A stretch of DNA of 14,838 bases from Tannerellaceae bacterium (lineage in GTDB: Bacteria; Bacteroidota; Bacteroidia; Bacteroidales; Tannerellaceae). The notes below the pieces were generated by a model. The model had not been told where the DNA came from. It worked only from the letters and a program-made list of their open reading frames with translations, and did not search any database. Location of the stretch: the NCBI GenBank assembly GCA_031280645.1, contig JAITGL010000051.1, positions 1-14,838 of the forward strand. Direction: 5' to 3'. This document shows, piece after piece, positions 7,908 to 14,838 of the stretch. Within the stretch, counting starts at the first letter, position 1. Each line of letters starts with the position of its first letter. Made by a program: the position numbers and the translations under genes.

Positions 7908-9116
7908 TTATGAGAGTGCGGCAATGGCCGAGCCGATGAGGTTGGCATTGTCCATCTTGTCGATATCTACGCTCACGTTGCGGTGGTTAAAGCTGTCAAG
8001 CAGCTCGCGGAGCGTTATGGCAACGATAGCTTTGTAGTGAAGTCCTTTGCGATCGTCGCTCCAGAACAGGCTGCCTTCGGCAATGAGGCGTATGCGCCGC
8101 ACCGACGGCATGCAGGTCAGCAATACCAGGATGAGGCCTGCGAGCGATGCCGCTACAAGCTTGGCGGAGCGGGCATAGATGCCGCGGGCTACTTGCACGT
8201 ATTCTTCTTTGTAAACATGGGGGTAGCTCATCATGGTGGTGAGCTTCTGGGCGTCGAAATCTTTCTCGAAGTCGGCTGCGGGGAATACCGCCTTTAGCAG
8301 TTCGCCGAGATACATGCCCGATACTGCTTTCTCAAACCTCTGAGTTCCCATTTTATCCGACAATGCGTCGACAATATTATCTACATAGGTAAGATATGGG
8401 GGCTTGAAATTGCCTGATTCGAGGTTAATGGGTAAGAGGCCGGTAAAGCCAAGGCTTTTGTCGAGCTTGGATATGCTTTCGGCCGGGATGAAGGTGGCCA
8501 TGTTGGTTCCGGTTCCAACGATCAAGCCGATGTAAGCGTCGTAATCGCTGCTGGTCAGACCGGCAAAGAGGCTTGCCACTGTGTCGTTTATAACCTTTAT
8601 GCCGCTAAACTTTGGAGTTGTTACCTTGTTTAGATATTCGAGCAGCGGTTTACCGATGGGTTTGCCTCCCATTCCGGGGATGTTCACGCCCTTTGTCCAG
8701 CGAAGTAACTTGGCGTCGCCACCCTTTAGCGATTCGGCTGGGTATGAAAAGCAGTATCCGATGGGGATTTCGCCTTGCCGTTTCACTTCTTTGATGAGGT
8801 TGGCCTGCTCGGCGTAGAGTTGCTCCTCGGTGAATCCGGCCGTTTTCATCATTGAGAGGTCTTTCTTGAAGCCGTTTTCCGGACGGATGGTGGGAGAGCC
8901 GTCTTTGAAATCAACGGATGCTACGCGATAGTTGGTGCCTCCGAGGTCAAGAACAAAAGCTTGCCCGTCAACATTGTCGGTTTTCGGATTAATAAAGGTT
9001 GGGATGCACTGTACTTCCTGGTTTTCGGTACTTAGCCCTTCTTCTACTCTCTTTTGAAGAGATTCTGCAATCTCTTTAAGCTGCTCGATATTGAGCGAAA
9101 AAATATTATTCTCCAT
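7908..9116 (-). CDS. Hexokinase (eukaryotic-type fold, ATP-dependent)
   Basis: A cytoplasmic enzyme that phosphorylates glucose and related hexoses at C6, the entry step to glycolysis. The 402 residues start at MENNIFSLNIEQ; the longer upstream frame has no start context. Motifs are the phosphate-1 loop DLGGTN (57-62), the sugar-binding SYPAES (124-129) and WTKG (140-143), NDT (177-179, D178 the expected catalytic base), GTGTN (201-205), and near the C-terminus AEGSLFW of the adenosine-binding region. This single-domain type, related to eukaryotic hexokinase and unlike the E. coli Glk family, is as I recall what Bacteroides and relatives use. It is divergent from menA, with overlapping promoters. 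Confidence 0.93.
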   Translation of the reverse strand: MENNIFSLNIEQLKEIAESLQKRVEEGLSTENQEVQCIPTFINPKTDNVDGQAFVLDLGGTNYRVASVDFKDGSPTIRPENGFKKDLSMMKTAGFTEEQLYAEQANLIKEVKRQGEIPIGYCFSYPAESLKGGDAKLLRWTKGVNIPGMGGKPIGKPLLEYLNKVTTPKFSGIKVINDTVASLFAGLTSSDYDAYIGLIVGTGTNMATFIPAESISKLDKSLGFTGLLPINLESGNFKPPYLTYVDNIVDALSDKMGTQRFEKAVSGMYLGELLKAVFPAADFEKDFDAQKLTTMMSYPHVYKEEYVQVARGIYARSAKLVAASLAGLILVLLTCMPSVRRIRLIAEGSLFWSDDRKGLHYKAIVAITLRELLDSFNHRNVSVDIDKMDNANLIGSAIAALS

Positions 9117-9148
9117 ATAATTAGATATTAAGTGATTTTTAAACGGCA

Positions 9149-9179
9149 TAAAAGTAGTCAAAAAGAATTTGCGTGCAAG
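9149..9179 (-). promoter_or_regulatory. Probable hexokinase promoter
   Basis: Read leftward: CTTG (9179-9176), 19 bp, TACTTTTA (9156-9149). Each box has one mismatch to TTTG/TAnnTTTG. It interleaves with the menA promoter on the other strand, so one RNA polymerase would block the other. Confidence 0.45.
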
Positions 9180-9199
9180 TAAAACGGGATGTACATTTG
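9168..9199 (+). promoter_or_regulatory. menA promoter
   Basis: TTTG (9168-9171), 20 bp, TACATTTG (9192-9199) match the consensus fully. The start of transcription would be near 9205, giving a leader of only about 12 nt before the menA ATG. Confidence 0.7.
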
Positions 9200-9216
9200 A
9201 GCAAATTAACAGAATC

Positions 9217-10107
9217 ATGAATCAACAACTCATATCTTATTGGATCCGGGCCTCTCGCCCATTCACCCTTCCGGCCTCGATCAGCCCGGTTGCAATCGGT
9301 ACGGCCTTTGCCTTTCGCGACGATTCGCTTAGCCTTGTTCCGGCCCTGCTCTGCTTGCTGGTTGCCGTTGCGGCGCAAATTGCCAGCAATTTTGCCAACG
9401 ATTACTTCGACTTTCTCAACGGATCGGACACCTCGGAGCGCATCGGCCCGGCGCGCGCCGTGGCAAGCGGATGGATCCCGGCGCGAAGCATGCTTGCGGC
9501 AACAATTATCACCCTTGCCTTCGTATGCCTTTGCGGATTATGTATTGTTGCCATTGCCGGATGGGAGCTCCTTGCGGCCGGAGTGGCCATTGTTGCCTGC
9601 GTGGTGGCTTATTCGGCCGGGCCATGGCCGTTGTCGCGACATGGCTTGGGCGACGCTTGCGTATTCCTTTTCTATGGGATTATTCCCACTTGCCTCACTT
9701 ACTATGCGCAGGCCATGCGCTTCAGCCTGCCGTTATTGCCGCTGGCCGCAGCAACCGGGCTTTTGGCCGTGAATATCCTTGTTGCCAATAACTGCCGCGA
9801 TTACGAGGAAGACCGCCGGTCTGGCAAGCGCACCACCATTGTGATGTTCGGGCTAAGGTTCGGACGGGCGCTGTATATGTTTAACTGCATCGTAGCTCTT
9901 GTAATTCTTTTGCCGTTGATCCTTTCATCGTCGTTATGGTATCTGGTTCCATACGCCGCGGTTGCCGTTTTGTTTTTCAATTCCTGGCGCAACCTTTGCC
10001 GGCTTAGCGGGGCGGGGCTGATTCCGTCGCTCAAGCACGCGTCGCGTAACTTGTTGCTGTATACTCTGCTGGCGGTATTAGCAATTGTGGGATCGGCGCA
10101 TAGCTAA
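9217..10107 (+). CDS. menA: 1,4-dihydroxy-2-naphthoate polyprenyltransferase MenA
   Basis: An inner-membrane UbiA-superfamily prenyltransferase that joins a polyprenyl chain to 1,4-dihydroxy-2-naphthoate, giving demethylmenaquinone. It has 296 residues with about eight or nine hydrophobic helices. The two Asp-rich Mg/diphosphate sites are NDYFDFLNGSD (61-71) and NNCRDYEED (191-199), followed by GKRTT. The sequence after the first site (TSERIGPARAVASGWI) is typical of MenA and not UbiA, and Bacteroidota use menaquinone. The ATG at 9217 sits just downstream of a consensus promoter; longer versions would start inside it. The 21-bp repeat array and a terminator follow the gene. Confidence 0.93.
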   Translation: MNQQLISYWIRASRPFTLPASISPVAIGTAFAFRDDSLSLVPALLCLLVAVAAQIASNFANDYFDFLNGSDTSERIGPARAVASGWIPARSMLAATIITLAFVCLCGLCIVAIAGWELLAAGVAIVACVVAYSAGPWPLSRHGLGDACVFLFYGIIPTCLTYYAQAMRFSLPLLPLAAATGLLAVNILVANNCRDYEEDRRSGKRTTIVMFGLRFGRALYMFNCIVALVILLPLILSSSLWYLVPYAAVAVLFFNSWRNLCRLSGAGLIPSLKHASRNLLLYTLLAVLAIVGSAHS

Positions 10108-10176
10108 ATGTCGTTGCCGGCGCCCTGGCCATAATATACGGCTGTCATATCTTTCCCGAACTCAGTTTATACTTAA

Positions 10177-10323
10177 TTTTCTCCAGGGAGAAAGTAGTTT
10201 TCTCCCTGGAGAAAACTCTTGGCTCCCGGGAGAAAGCAGTTGGCTCCCGGGAGAAAGTAGTTGGCTCCCGGGAGAAAGTAGCTGGCTCCAGGGAGAAAGT
10301 AGCTGGCTCCAGGGAGAAAAAGA
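10177..10323. repeat. Tandem array of seven 21-bp palindromic repeats
   Basis: Seven contiguous units of exactly 21 bp start at 10177, 10198, 10219, 10240, 10261, 10282 and 10303. Each centres on a 10-bp palindromic core: CTCCAGGGAG, CTCCCTGGAG or CTCCCGGGAG, with AGAAAGTAG-type spacing. Units 4 and 5 are identical. Some unit differences change the core centre while it stays near-palindromic. The period is a multiple of three, so both strands stay open through it (heptads like LPGESSW rightward), but no ATG-started gene uses it. It is probably the 3' untranslated region of menA, before the terminator at 10363. Confidence 0.9.
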
Positions 10324-10362
10324 AACATTCGGACGTCCCAAAATCTTTTACTGAGGATTTAT

Positions 10363-10383
10363 GCCCGGTTAAACGGGCTTTTT
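10363..10383 (+). terminator. Rho-independent terminator of the menA unit
   Basis: GCCCG (10363-10367) and CGGGC (10374-10378) form a short GC stem with loop GTTAAA, directly followed by TTTTT. It would end menA transcription after the 21-bp array. Confidence 0.7.
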
Positions 10384-10426
10384 GGGCCAAATGCGTTTAC
10401 CCGGGCACGGCTGTCGGCGCTTTTTT

Positions 10427-10434
10427 TATCTTTG
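10427..10434 (+). promoter_or_regulatory. -7 box of the tsaC promoter
   Basis: TATCTTTG fits TAnnTTTG exactly. No TTTG is present 19-21 bp upstream (GGCA-like sequence instead), so the promoter is incomplete or weak. The predicted leader to the ATG at 10463 is about 23 nt. Confidence 0.5.
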
Positions 10435-10462
10435 CTTTTATTTCCAAATAATTCAGAATAAA

Positions 10463-11035
10463 ATGATCAATGAAATTAATACGGCATGCGAAGTAATGTG
10501 CGGCGGAGGAATCATCCTTTATCCGTCGGATACCACTTGGGGACTTGGCTGCGACGCTACTAACGATACCGCCGTTGAGCGCGTATACTCCATTAAGCAG
10601 CGGAGCGAAAACCATCCGCTGCTTGCCATAGCAGGCTCGCTGGAACAATTAACCGAATATGTTGACATGCCTCCGGAGCCGGTTCTGAACTTCATAAACG
10701 CGTTCGTTACCCCGCTTACAATCGTATACCCTAAAGCACGCAACTTAGCCCATAACCTTACAGCCGCCGACGGAAGCATAGGCATACGACTTACTAACGA
10801 GCCGTTCATGAAAACCCTGTGCCTGGAGTACGGCAAGCCGGTGGTGTCAACATCGGCCAATATAAGCGGATGGCCTGCGGCCAGCCATTTCCGCTACATA
10901 CATCCCGATATAAAGGCGGCGGTTGACTATGCTTTTCAATATCGCCGCAACGACTGCATGTTTTCTTATCCGCTGCTGCCCTCGTCGGTTATCAGGATTA
11001 GCGACGATGCGAAAACGATAACGGTTATCAGATGA
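10463..11035 (+). CDS. tsaC: L-threonylcarbamoyladenylate synthase (TsaC/Sua5/YrdC family)
   Basis: This cytoplasmic enzyme makes threonylcarbamoyl-AMP from threonine, bicarbonate and ATP, the first step in the t6A37 modification of tRNAs that read ANN codons. The 190 residues form a single YrdC domain, without the extra C-terminal domain of Sua5. Motifs are the start strand GGIILYPSDTTWGLGCDA (family YPTDTvYGL), K-R-x-x-x-x-PL (KQRSENHPLLA), IGIRLTN, and VVSTSANISG in the second half, ending PSSVIRI. The ATG at 10463 follows a -7 box by about 28 bp. Its TGA overlaps the next ATG (ATGA), so the sugar transferase gene is translationally coupled to it. Assignment within the YrdC group (TsaC or YciO-like) is by motif only. 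Confidence 0.88.
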   Translation: MINEINTACEVMCGGGIILYPSDTTWGLGCDATNDTAVERVYSIKQRSENHPLLAIAGSLEQLTEYVDMPPEPVLNFINAFVTPLTIVYPKARNLAHNLTAADGSIGIRLTNEPFMKTLCLEYGKPVVSTSANISGWPAASHFRYIHPDIKAAVDYAFQYRRNDCMFSYPLLPSSVIRISDDAKTITVIR

Positions 11036-12393
11036 ACATTAGCAACAGGCAAACAATAAAGTACCTGGCGGCCGATTTTGTATCGGCCTCCGTAGCCTGG
11101 ATGCTGTTTAACGTGCTGCGATACCACGAGGTGGCATTCAGTACCGGCTTTGGAAGGCTGGTTGATTATATGACGTACAGAGTTGTGTGGGAAGTGCAGC
11201 TCGTTGTTCCGTTCTTCTGGATAACGTTTTATTACTTTTCCGGATATTATAACCGAACCTTCGGCAAATCGGGGCTTGCCGACTTCTTCACCACAATGGC
11301 CTCGGTTGGCCTCGGCTCTACCGTCCTGTTCTTTATAATAGTATTGAACGACAGGCCGCACTCGTTCGAAGTTTATTACCGCCTGTTCTTTTTCCTCTTT
11401 GGAGTTCAGTTTATCCTTACATATTTATTCCGGGCGACGGTAACAGCCGAAGGACGCCGGCGCATCCGCCGGCGCGAATGGGCGATCAGGGCCTTGATAA
11501 TCGGCGAGGGCGAAACGGCCAACGCCATCGGAAGCAGGCTTGCCGAAACAGGCTACCGCATCGAAGCCTGCATTGCCGATAACAACCCCATAAAGATTGC
11601 CGAACTAATATCCTCCAAACATATCGACGAAATTATTGTAGCCGCCGACTCAACCGGCAACGAACGCTTGCCCGCCCTCATCTATTCGCTATACCACTGC
11701 AAATGCCCCGTCAAGATCGTAGCCGGCAAGCCAGGCACGCTCTCGAGGGCAAAGCTGAAAACCATCCGCGGATTGCCGATGGTAGACGTTACCGACAATA
11801 ACTTCTCCGAAGCAGGCAAAAACATTAAGCTCTGGATAGATAAACTTATAGCCTCCGCGGCCCTTCTGCTTCTCATCCCGCTATACATATATATATTATA
11901 TAAGGTAAAGCGCGATTCGCAAGGCCCGGTATTCTTCTGCCAGGAACGGATAGGCTACCGCGGAAAGCCCTTTATGATGTACAAGTTCCGCACGATGTAT
12001 ACCGGAGCCGAAGATAACGGCCCGCTGCTATCGTCGGACAACGACGAGCGCATCACACCCTTCGGCCGGCTGATGCGCAAGTATCGCCTCGACGAGCTCC
12101 CGCAGTTCTGGAACGTGCTGAAGGGCGACATGGCCCTGGTGGGCCCCCGCCCGGAACGCAAGTACTTCATCGACCTGATAGTTAAGCAAGCCCCATGGTA
12201 TTACCTGCTCCACAATGTCCGTCCGGGAATAACATCGCTCGGAATGGTGAAGTACGGCTATGCGCGCAACGTTGACGAAATGCTCGAACGGATGGAGTAC
12301 GACATGCTGTATTACGAAAACATGTCGCTCGCCTTCGACCTTACCATACTCGCCTACACCGTACGGACGGTATTAACCGGCAAAGGCGTATGA
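11032..12393 (+). CDS. Polyprenyl-phosphate glycosyl-1-phosphate transferase (WcaJ/PglC-related initiating sugar transferase)
   Basis: A 453-residue membrane enzyme that moves a sugar-1-phosphate from a nucleotide sugar to undecaprenyl phosphate, the first step in making an exopolysaccharide, capsule or O-antigen unit. The N-terminal part has about four helices (11-29, 55-72, 86-105, 117-133). A Rossmann-like domain follows (about 150-240, ALIIGEGETANAIG). A membrane re-entrant helix at 270-290 leads to the catalytic domain with QERIGYRGKPF (304-314), YKFRTM (317-322), TPFGRLMRKYRLDELPQFWN (342-361) and GDMALVGPRPE (365-375), the Asp-Glu catalytic pair being D354-E355. RPGITSLG completes the fold. 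The sugar donor cannot be told from sequence. It overlaps tsaC by 4 bp. No other polysaccharide genes are in the window. Confidence 0.92.
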   Translation: MNISNRQTIKYLAADFVSASVAWMLFNVLRYHEVAFSTGFGRLVDYMTYRVVWEVQLVVPFFWITFYYFSGYYNRTFGKSGLADFFTTMASVGLGSTVLFFIIVLNDRPHSFEVYYRLFFFLFGVQFILTYLFRATVTAEGRRRIRRREWAIRALIIGEGETANAIGSRLAETGYRIEACIADNNPIKIAELISSKHIDEIIVAADSTGNERLPALIYSLYHCKCPVKIVAGKPGTLSRAKLKTIRGLPMVDVTDNNFSEAGKNIKLWIDKLIASAALLLLIPLYIYILYKVKRDSQGPVFFCQERIGYRGKPFMMYKFRTMYTGAEDNGPLLSSDNDERITPFGRLMRKYRLDELPQFWNVLKGDMALVGPRPERKYFIDLIVKQAPWYYLLHNVRPGITSLGMVKYGYARNVDEMLERMEYDMLYYENMSLAFDLTILAYTVRTVLTGKGV

Positions 12394-12461
12394 GCCCCGG
12401 CAAGAATATTGGCAACCCCCGGTTCACACAGAATTCATAACCCATAATCCCAACAATTATC

Positions 12462-14225
12462 ATGATCTGGTTTTACCGCTTTTTACGATGGCGCGAGGCC
12501 AATGTGCCCGAAAAGCACTTCGTACTCTTTGTAAGCTTCCTTGTAGGAATATGCACAGCCGCGGCCGCCACAGCCCTCAAGCAAATGATCCACCTGGTAC
12601 AACTGTTCCTCACGAGCAACATGAACGCCGGCGGAGCCAATTACCTCTACCTGCTATACCCCGTGGCCGGCATCCTCCTTGCCGGACTGTTTGTACGCTA
12701 CATAGTTCGCGACGACATCAGCCACGGAGTAACCAAGATACTCCACGCCATATCGCAGCGCAAGAGCCGCATCAAGCCCCACAATATGTGGAGCTCGCTC
12801 GTTGCCAGCTCGCTCACCATCGGCCTCGGAGGATCGGTAGGAGCCGAAGCCCCGATAGTGCTCACCGGCGCCGCCATGGGGTCAAACCTCGGGCGCCTCT
12901 TCCGTCTCGAACAAAAAACGCTCATGCTCCTTGTAGGATGCGGAGCCGCCGGAGCCGTGGCCGGAATATTCAAAGCCCCCATAGCCGGCCTCGTATTTGT
13001 AATCGAAGTATTGATGCTCGACCTGACCATGACATCCGTAATGCCGCTGCTGATAACCTCCGTAACGGCGGCCACCGTATCCTACATCCTCACCGGAGCC
13101 GAAGCCATGTTCCCCTTCTCGCAAACCGAAGCGTTCGAGATGGGGCGCATCCCTTACGTCCTCCTGCTCGGCATCATCTGCGGGCTCCTCTCCCTGTATG
13201 TAACCCGGATGATGAGCAGGGTAGAAACATTCCTCGGCAAGCTCCCATACTGGAAGAAGTTCCTCCTCTGCGGAGCGTCGCTAAGCATATTAATATTCCT
13301 ACTGCCCCCGCTGTACGGCGAAGGCTACGACACGATAGCCTCGCTACTCAAGGGAAGCTACGCCAATATTATGGATCGAAGCCTGTTTTATTCCATGGGA
13401 CAAACCTACTTCGGCCCCGTTATCTTCCTGCTCCTCATTGTTCTCGCCAAAGTGTTCGCATCATCGGCAACAAACGGCGGAGGAGGATGCGGAGGAGTAT
13501 TTGCCCCAAGCTTGTACCTTGGCTGTATCCTGGGCTTCATGTTTGCCCACACAACAAACTACTTTCAGTTTACCAACCTGTCCGAAAAAAACTTCGCCCT
13601 TATGGGAATGGCCGGCGTAATGTCGGGCATAATGCACGCCCCCCTGACCGGCGTATTCCTCATTGCCGAGCTAACCGGCGGATACGAGCTCTTCCTCCCC
13701 CTCATGATCGTATCCATAAGCTCCTACCTGACCATCATTATATTCGAGCCGCACAGCATTTACACCATGCGCCTGGCCCGCAAAGGCGAGCTCCTCACCC
13801 ATCACAAGGACAAAGCCGTGCTAACCCTGCTCCACGCCGACGGCGTAATAGAAAAAGACTTCGAGCCGCTTTCGCCCGACATGATCCTGGGCGACGTGGT
13901 AAAAGCCATAGGCCGCAGCCACCGCAACACCTTTCCGGTTATCGCTCCCGACGGCTCCCTTGCAGGCCTGGTACAGCTCGACGACATCCGCAACATCATT
14001 TTCCGCCCCGAACTTTACAACCGCTTCCGCGTATCAAAGTTCATGGTATCCGCTCCGGCCCGCATAGTAGTAAACATGCCGATGGAAAAAGTAATGCAAG
14101 CCTTTGACGACACCAAAGCCTGGATCCTCCCCGTAGTCGACGAGCGCGGCCGCTATGCAGGCTTCATGTCGAAATCCAAAATCTTCAGCTCCTACCGCGA
14201 GATACTTACCGATATTACCAACTAA
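12462..14225 (+). CDS. CLC-family chloride channel/antiporter with C-terminal CBS pair
   Basis: A 587-residue membrane protein of the CLC family, moving chloride or related anions, as exchanger or channel. The membrane part (about 15-430) shows SHGVTKIL (family GSGIP/GHGVP), the gate region GLGGSVGAEAP with the gating Glu kept, GGGGCGGVFAPSLYLG (family GxFxP) and IYTMRLAR with the anion-coordinating Tyr. Two CBS domains follow (about 455-587), which in relatives bind adenine nucleotides and regulate transport. At the place of the internal proton Glu (E203 of E. coli ClcA, sequence IIEEM) this protein reads VIEVL, so Val replaces that Glu. Channel and exchanger cannot be separated on this alone. 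The gene lies 68 bp after the sugar transferase with no promoter or terminator seen between, so it may be co-transcribed. Confidence 0.93.
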   Translation: MIWFYRFLRWREANVPEKHFVLFVSFLVGICTAAAATALKQMIHLVQLFLTSNMNAGGANYLYLLYPVAGILLAGLFVRYIVRDDISHGVTKILHAISQRKSRIKPHNMWSSLVASSLTIGLGGSVGAEAPIVLTGAAMGSNLGRLFRLEQKTLMLLVGCGAAGAVAGIFKAPIAGLVFVIEVLMLDLTMTSVMPLLITSVTAATVSYILTGAEAMFPFSQTEAFEMGRIPYVLLLGIICGLLSLYVTRMMSRVETFLGKLPYWKKFLLCGASLSILIFLLPPLYGEGYDTIASLLKGSYANIMDRSLFYSMGQTYFGPVIFLLLIVLAKVFASSATNGGGGCGGVFAPSLYLGCILGFMFAHTTNYFQFTNLSEKNFALMGMAGVMSGIMHAPLTGVFLIAELTGGYELFLPLMIVSISSYLTIIIFEPHSIYTMRLARKGELLTHHKDKAVLTLLHADGVIEKDFEPLSPDMILGDVVKAIGRSHRNTFPVIAPDGSLAGLVQLDDIRNIIFRPELYNRFRVSKFMVSAPARIVVNMPMEKVMQAFDDTKAWILPVVDERGRYAGFMSKSKIFSSYREILTDITN

Positions 14226-14291
14226 GCGCATCGCAGAAGCAATTTTTTTTTTGCGTTACGTCGAAAAAAATATAATACCGGCAGGTAACGC
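14226..14291 (+). terminator. Weak terminator candidate after the CLC gene
   Basis: A run of ten T (14243-14252) follows a short GCG-cat-CGC hairpin. Just after it a 7-bp inverted repeat, GCGTTAC (14253-14259) and GTAACGC (14285-14291), encloses 25 nt. Neither is a classic strong terminator, and the 43-bp hairpin array further downstream may serve instead. Confidence 0.3.
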
Positions 14292-14320
14292 GCCGAAGCC
14301 CCAAAGTTTTTTGAACCGAC

Positions 14321-14664
14321 CGGAGTGAGTCGGAAACCTCCATTGAGAACTCAATGAAGGTTTCGGAGTGTATCGGAAACCTCCATTGAGTTCTCAATGG
14401 GCGCTTCGGAGTGTTGCCGAAACCTCCATTGAGTTCTCATTGGGGGTTTCGGAGTGTTGCCGAAACCTCCATTGAGTTCTCATTGGGGGTTTCGGAGTGA
14501 GTCGGAAACCTCCATTGAGTTCTCATTGGACGGTTCGGAGTGTTACCGAAACCTCCATTGAGTTCTCATTGGGGGTTTCGGAGTGTTGCCGAAACCTTCA
14601 TTGAGTTCTCAATGGACGGTTCGGAGTGTTGCCGAAACCTTCATTGAGTTCTCGATGGAGGTTT
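14321..14664. repeat. Tandem array of eight 43-bp hairpin repeats
   Basis: Eight contiguous units of exactly 43 bp start at 14321, 14364, 14407, 14450, 14493, 14536, 14579 and 14622; a degenerate ninth (CGGTAACATGCC...) starts at 14665. Each unit is a CGGAGTG linker, then a near-perfect inverted repeat with left arm GAAACCTCCATTGAG and right arm CTCAATGGAGGTTTC-like, so each can fold to a stem of about 15 bp on either strand. Units 3 and 4 are identical; others differ mainly in the right arm (GGGGGTTT, GGACGGTT, GAAGGTTT). Unit 1 holds a perfect 16-bp palindrome at 14341-14356. No spacers and no coding frame are seen. Confidence 0.93.
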
Positions 14665-14743
14665 CGGTAACATGCCGAACGCTCCAACTTTTTTTTGGAG
14701 ACTTTTCGGTGGGTGTCGGAAACTGTTGGCGGCAATATTTAAA

Positions 14744-14775
14744 TTTGGAGCATAAGGGAATAAGTATTTATTTTG
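14744..14775 (+). promoter_or_regulatory. Probable promoter of the right-edge gene
   Basis: TTTG (14744-14747), 20 bp, TTATTTTG (14768-14775), a 7 of 8 match to TAnnTTTG. It would leave a leader of about 24 nt before the ATG at 14806. Confidence 0.42.
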
Positions 14776-14805
14776 GGAAATCACAACACATACTAATTAA
14801 GGATT

Positions 14806-14838
14806 ATGGATTTATTGAATTGCTTTTACATCTCGTAT
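14806..14838 (+). CDS. Start of an unidentified gene (partial, runs off right edge)
   Basis: ATG at 14806 opens a frame reading MDLLNCFYISY to the window end. A plausible promoter lies just upstream and the AT-rich leader is typical for a gene start here. Eleven residues are too few to identify the product. Confidence 0.35.
   Translation, partial: MDLLNCFYISY

Noticed and set aside
10085..10354. 89-codon protein of LPGESSW-type heptads through the 21-bp array
   Set aside because: It stays open only because the period is a multiple of three; it starts with TTG inside menA and the opposite strand is open as well.
12488..14107. 539-codon rightward open frame
   Set aside because: It overlaps the CLC gene in another frame, is rich in Arg, His and Pro as expected of a GC-biased shadow frame, and has no recognisable domain.
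14253..14291. Riboswitch or structured leader
   Set aside because: It is only a 7-bp inverted repeat with a 25-nt loop, downstream of a gene and far from the next start.
14321..14664. CRISPR array
   Set aside because: The units are contiguous near-identical 43-mers with no unique spacers, and no cas genes are in the window.

Overview
The window looks like a chromosomal segment of a Bacteroidota bacterium, most likely order Bacteroidales. Two things support this. Most of the promoters I can find fit the Bacteroidota consensus (a TTTG-like -33 box, 19-20 bp, then TAnnTTTG), not sigma-70. The gene content also fits: an adjacent ffh-folD pair, a fused ResB-CcsA haem-handling protein, a 402-residue hexokinase, menaquinone-type MenA, and IS transposases that resemble Bacteroidales ones. 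I cannot name a genus.

Layout. Positions 1-1600 are an AT-rich mobile-element margin. It holds the start of a leftward transposase gene, a decayed rightward IS1380-type transposase lacking its catalytic centre, and a compact leftward transcription unit of about 210 nt with its own promoter and terminator. Positions 1593-5013 are a tight rightward operon: ffh (signal recognition particle GTPase), folD (one-carbon folate enzyme) and a secreted CapA-like phosphoesterase. A tRNA-His(GTG) follows, with a promoter whose -33 box lies inside the capA-like gene and with a hairpin terminator. Two leftward genes come next: the ResB-CcsA fusion (5511-7808) and hexokinase (7908-9116), separated by a strong terminator. 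Hexokinase diverges from menA across a 100-bp intergenic region carrying both promoters. After menA there is an array of seven palindromic 21-bp repeats, then a terminator. The last group is tsaC, a polyprenyl-phosphate sugar transferase and a CLC chloride transporter with paired CBS domains, all rightward and probably co-transcribed. An array of eight 43-bp hairpin repeats follows, and the first codons of another gene lie at the right edge.

How it fits together: most of the window is core housekeeping (protein targeting, folate, tRNA and its t6A modification, quinone and cytochrome c synthesis, glycolysis, surface polysaccharide initiation, ion transport). The unexplained parts are the two palindromic tandem arrays between genes, which have different sequences and periods, and the small leftward transcription unit near position 1000. 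I found no defence system, CRISPR array or prophage.
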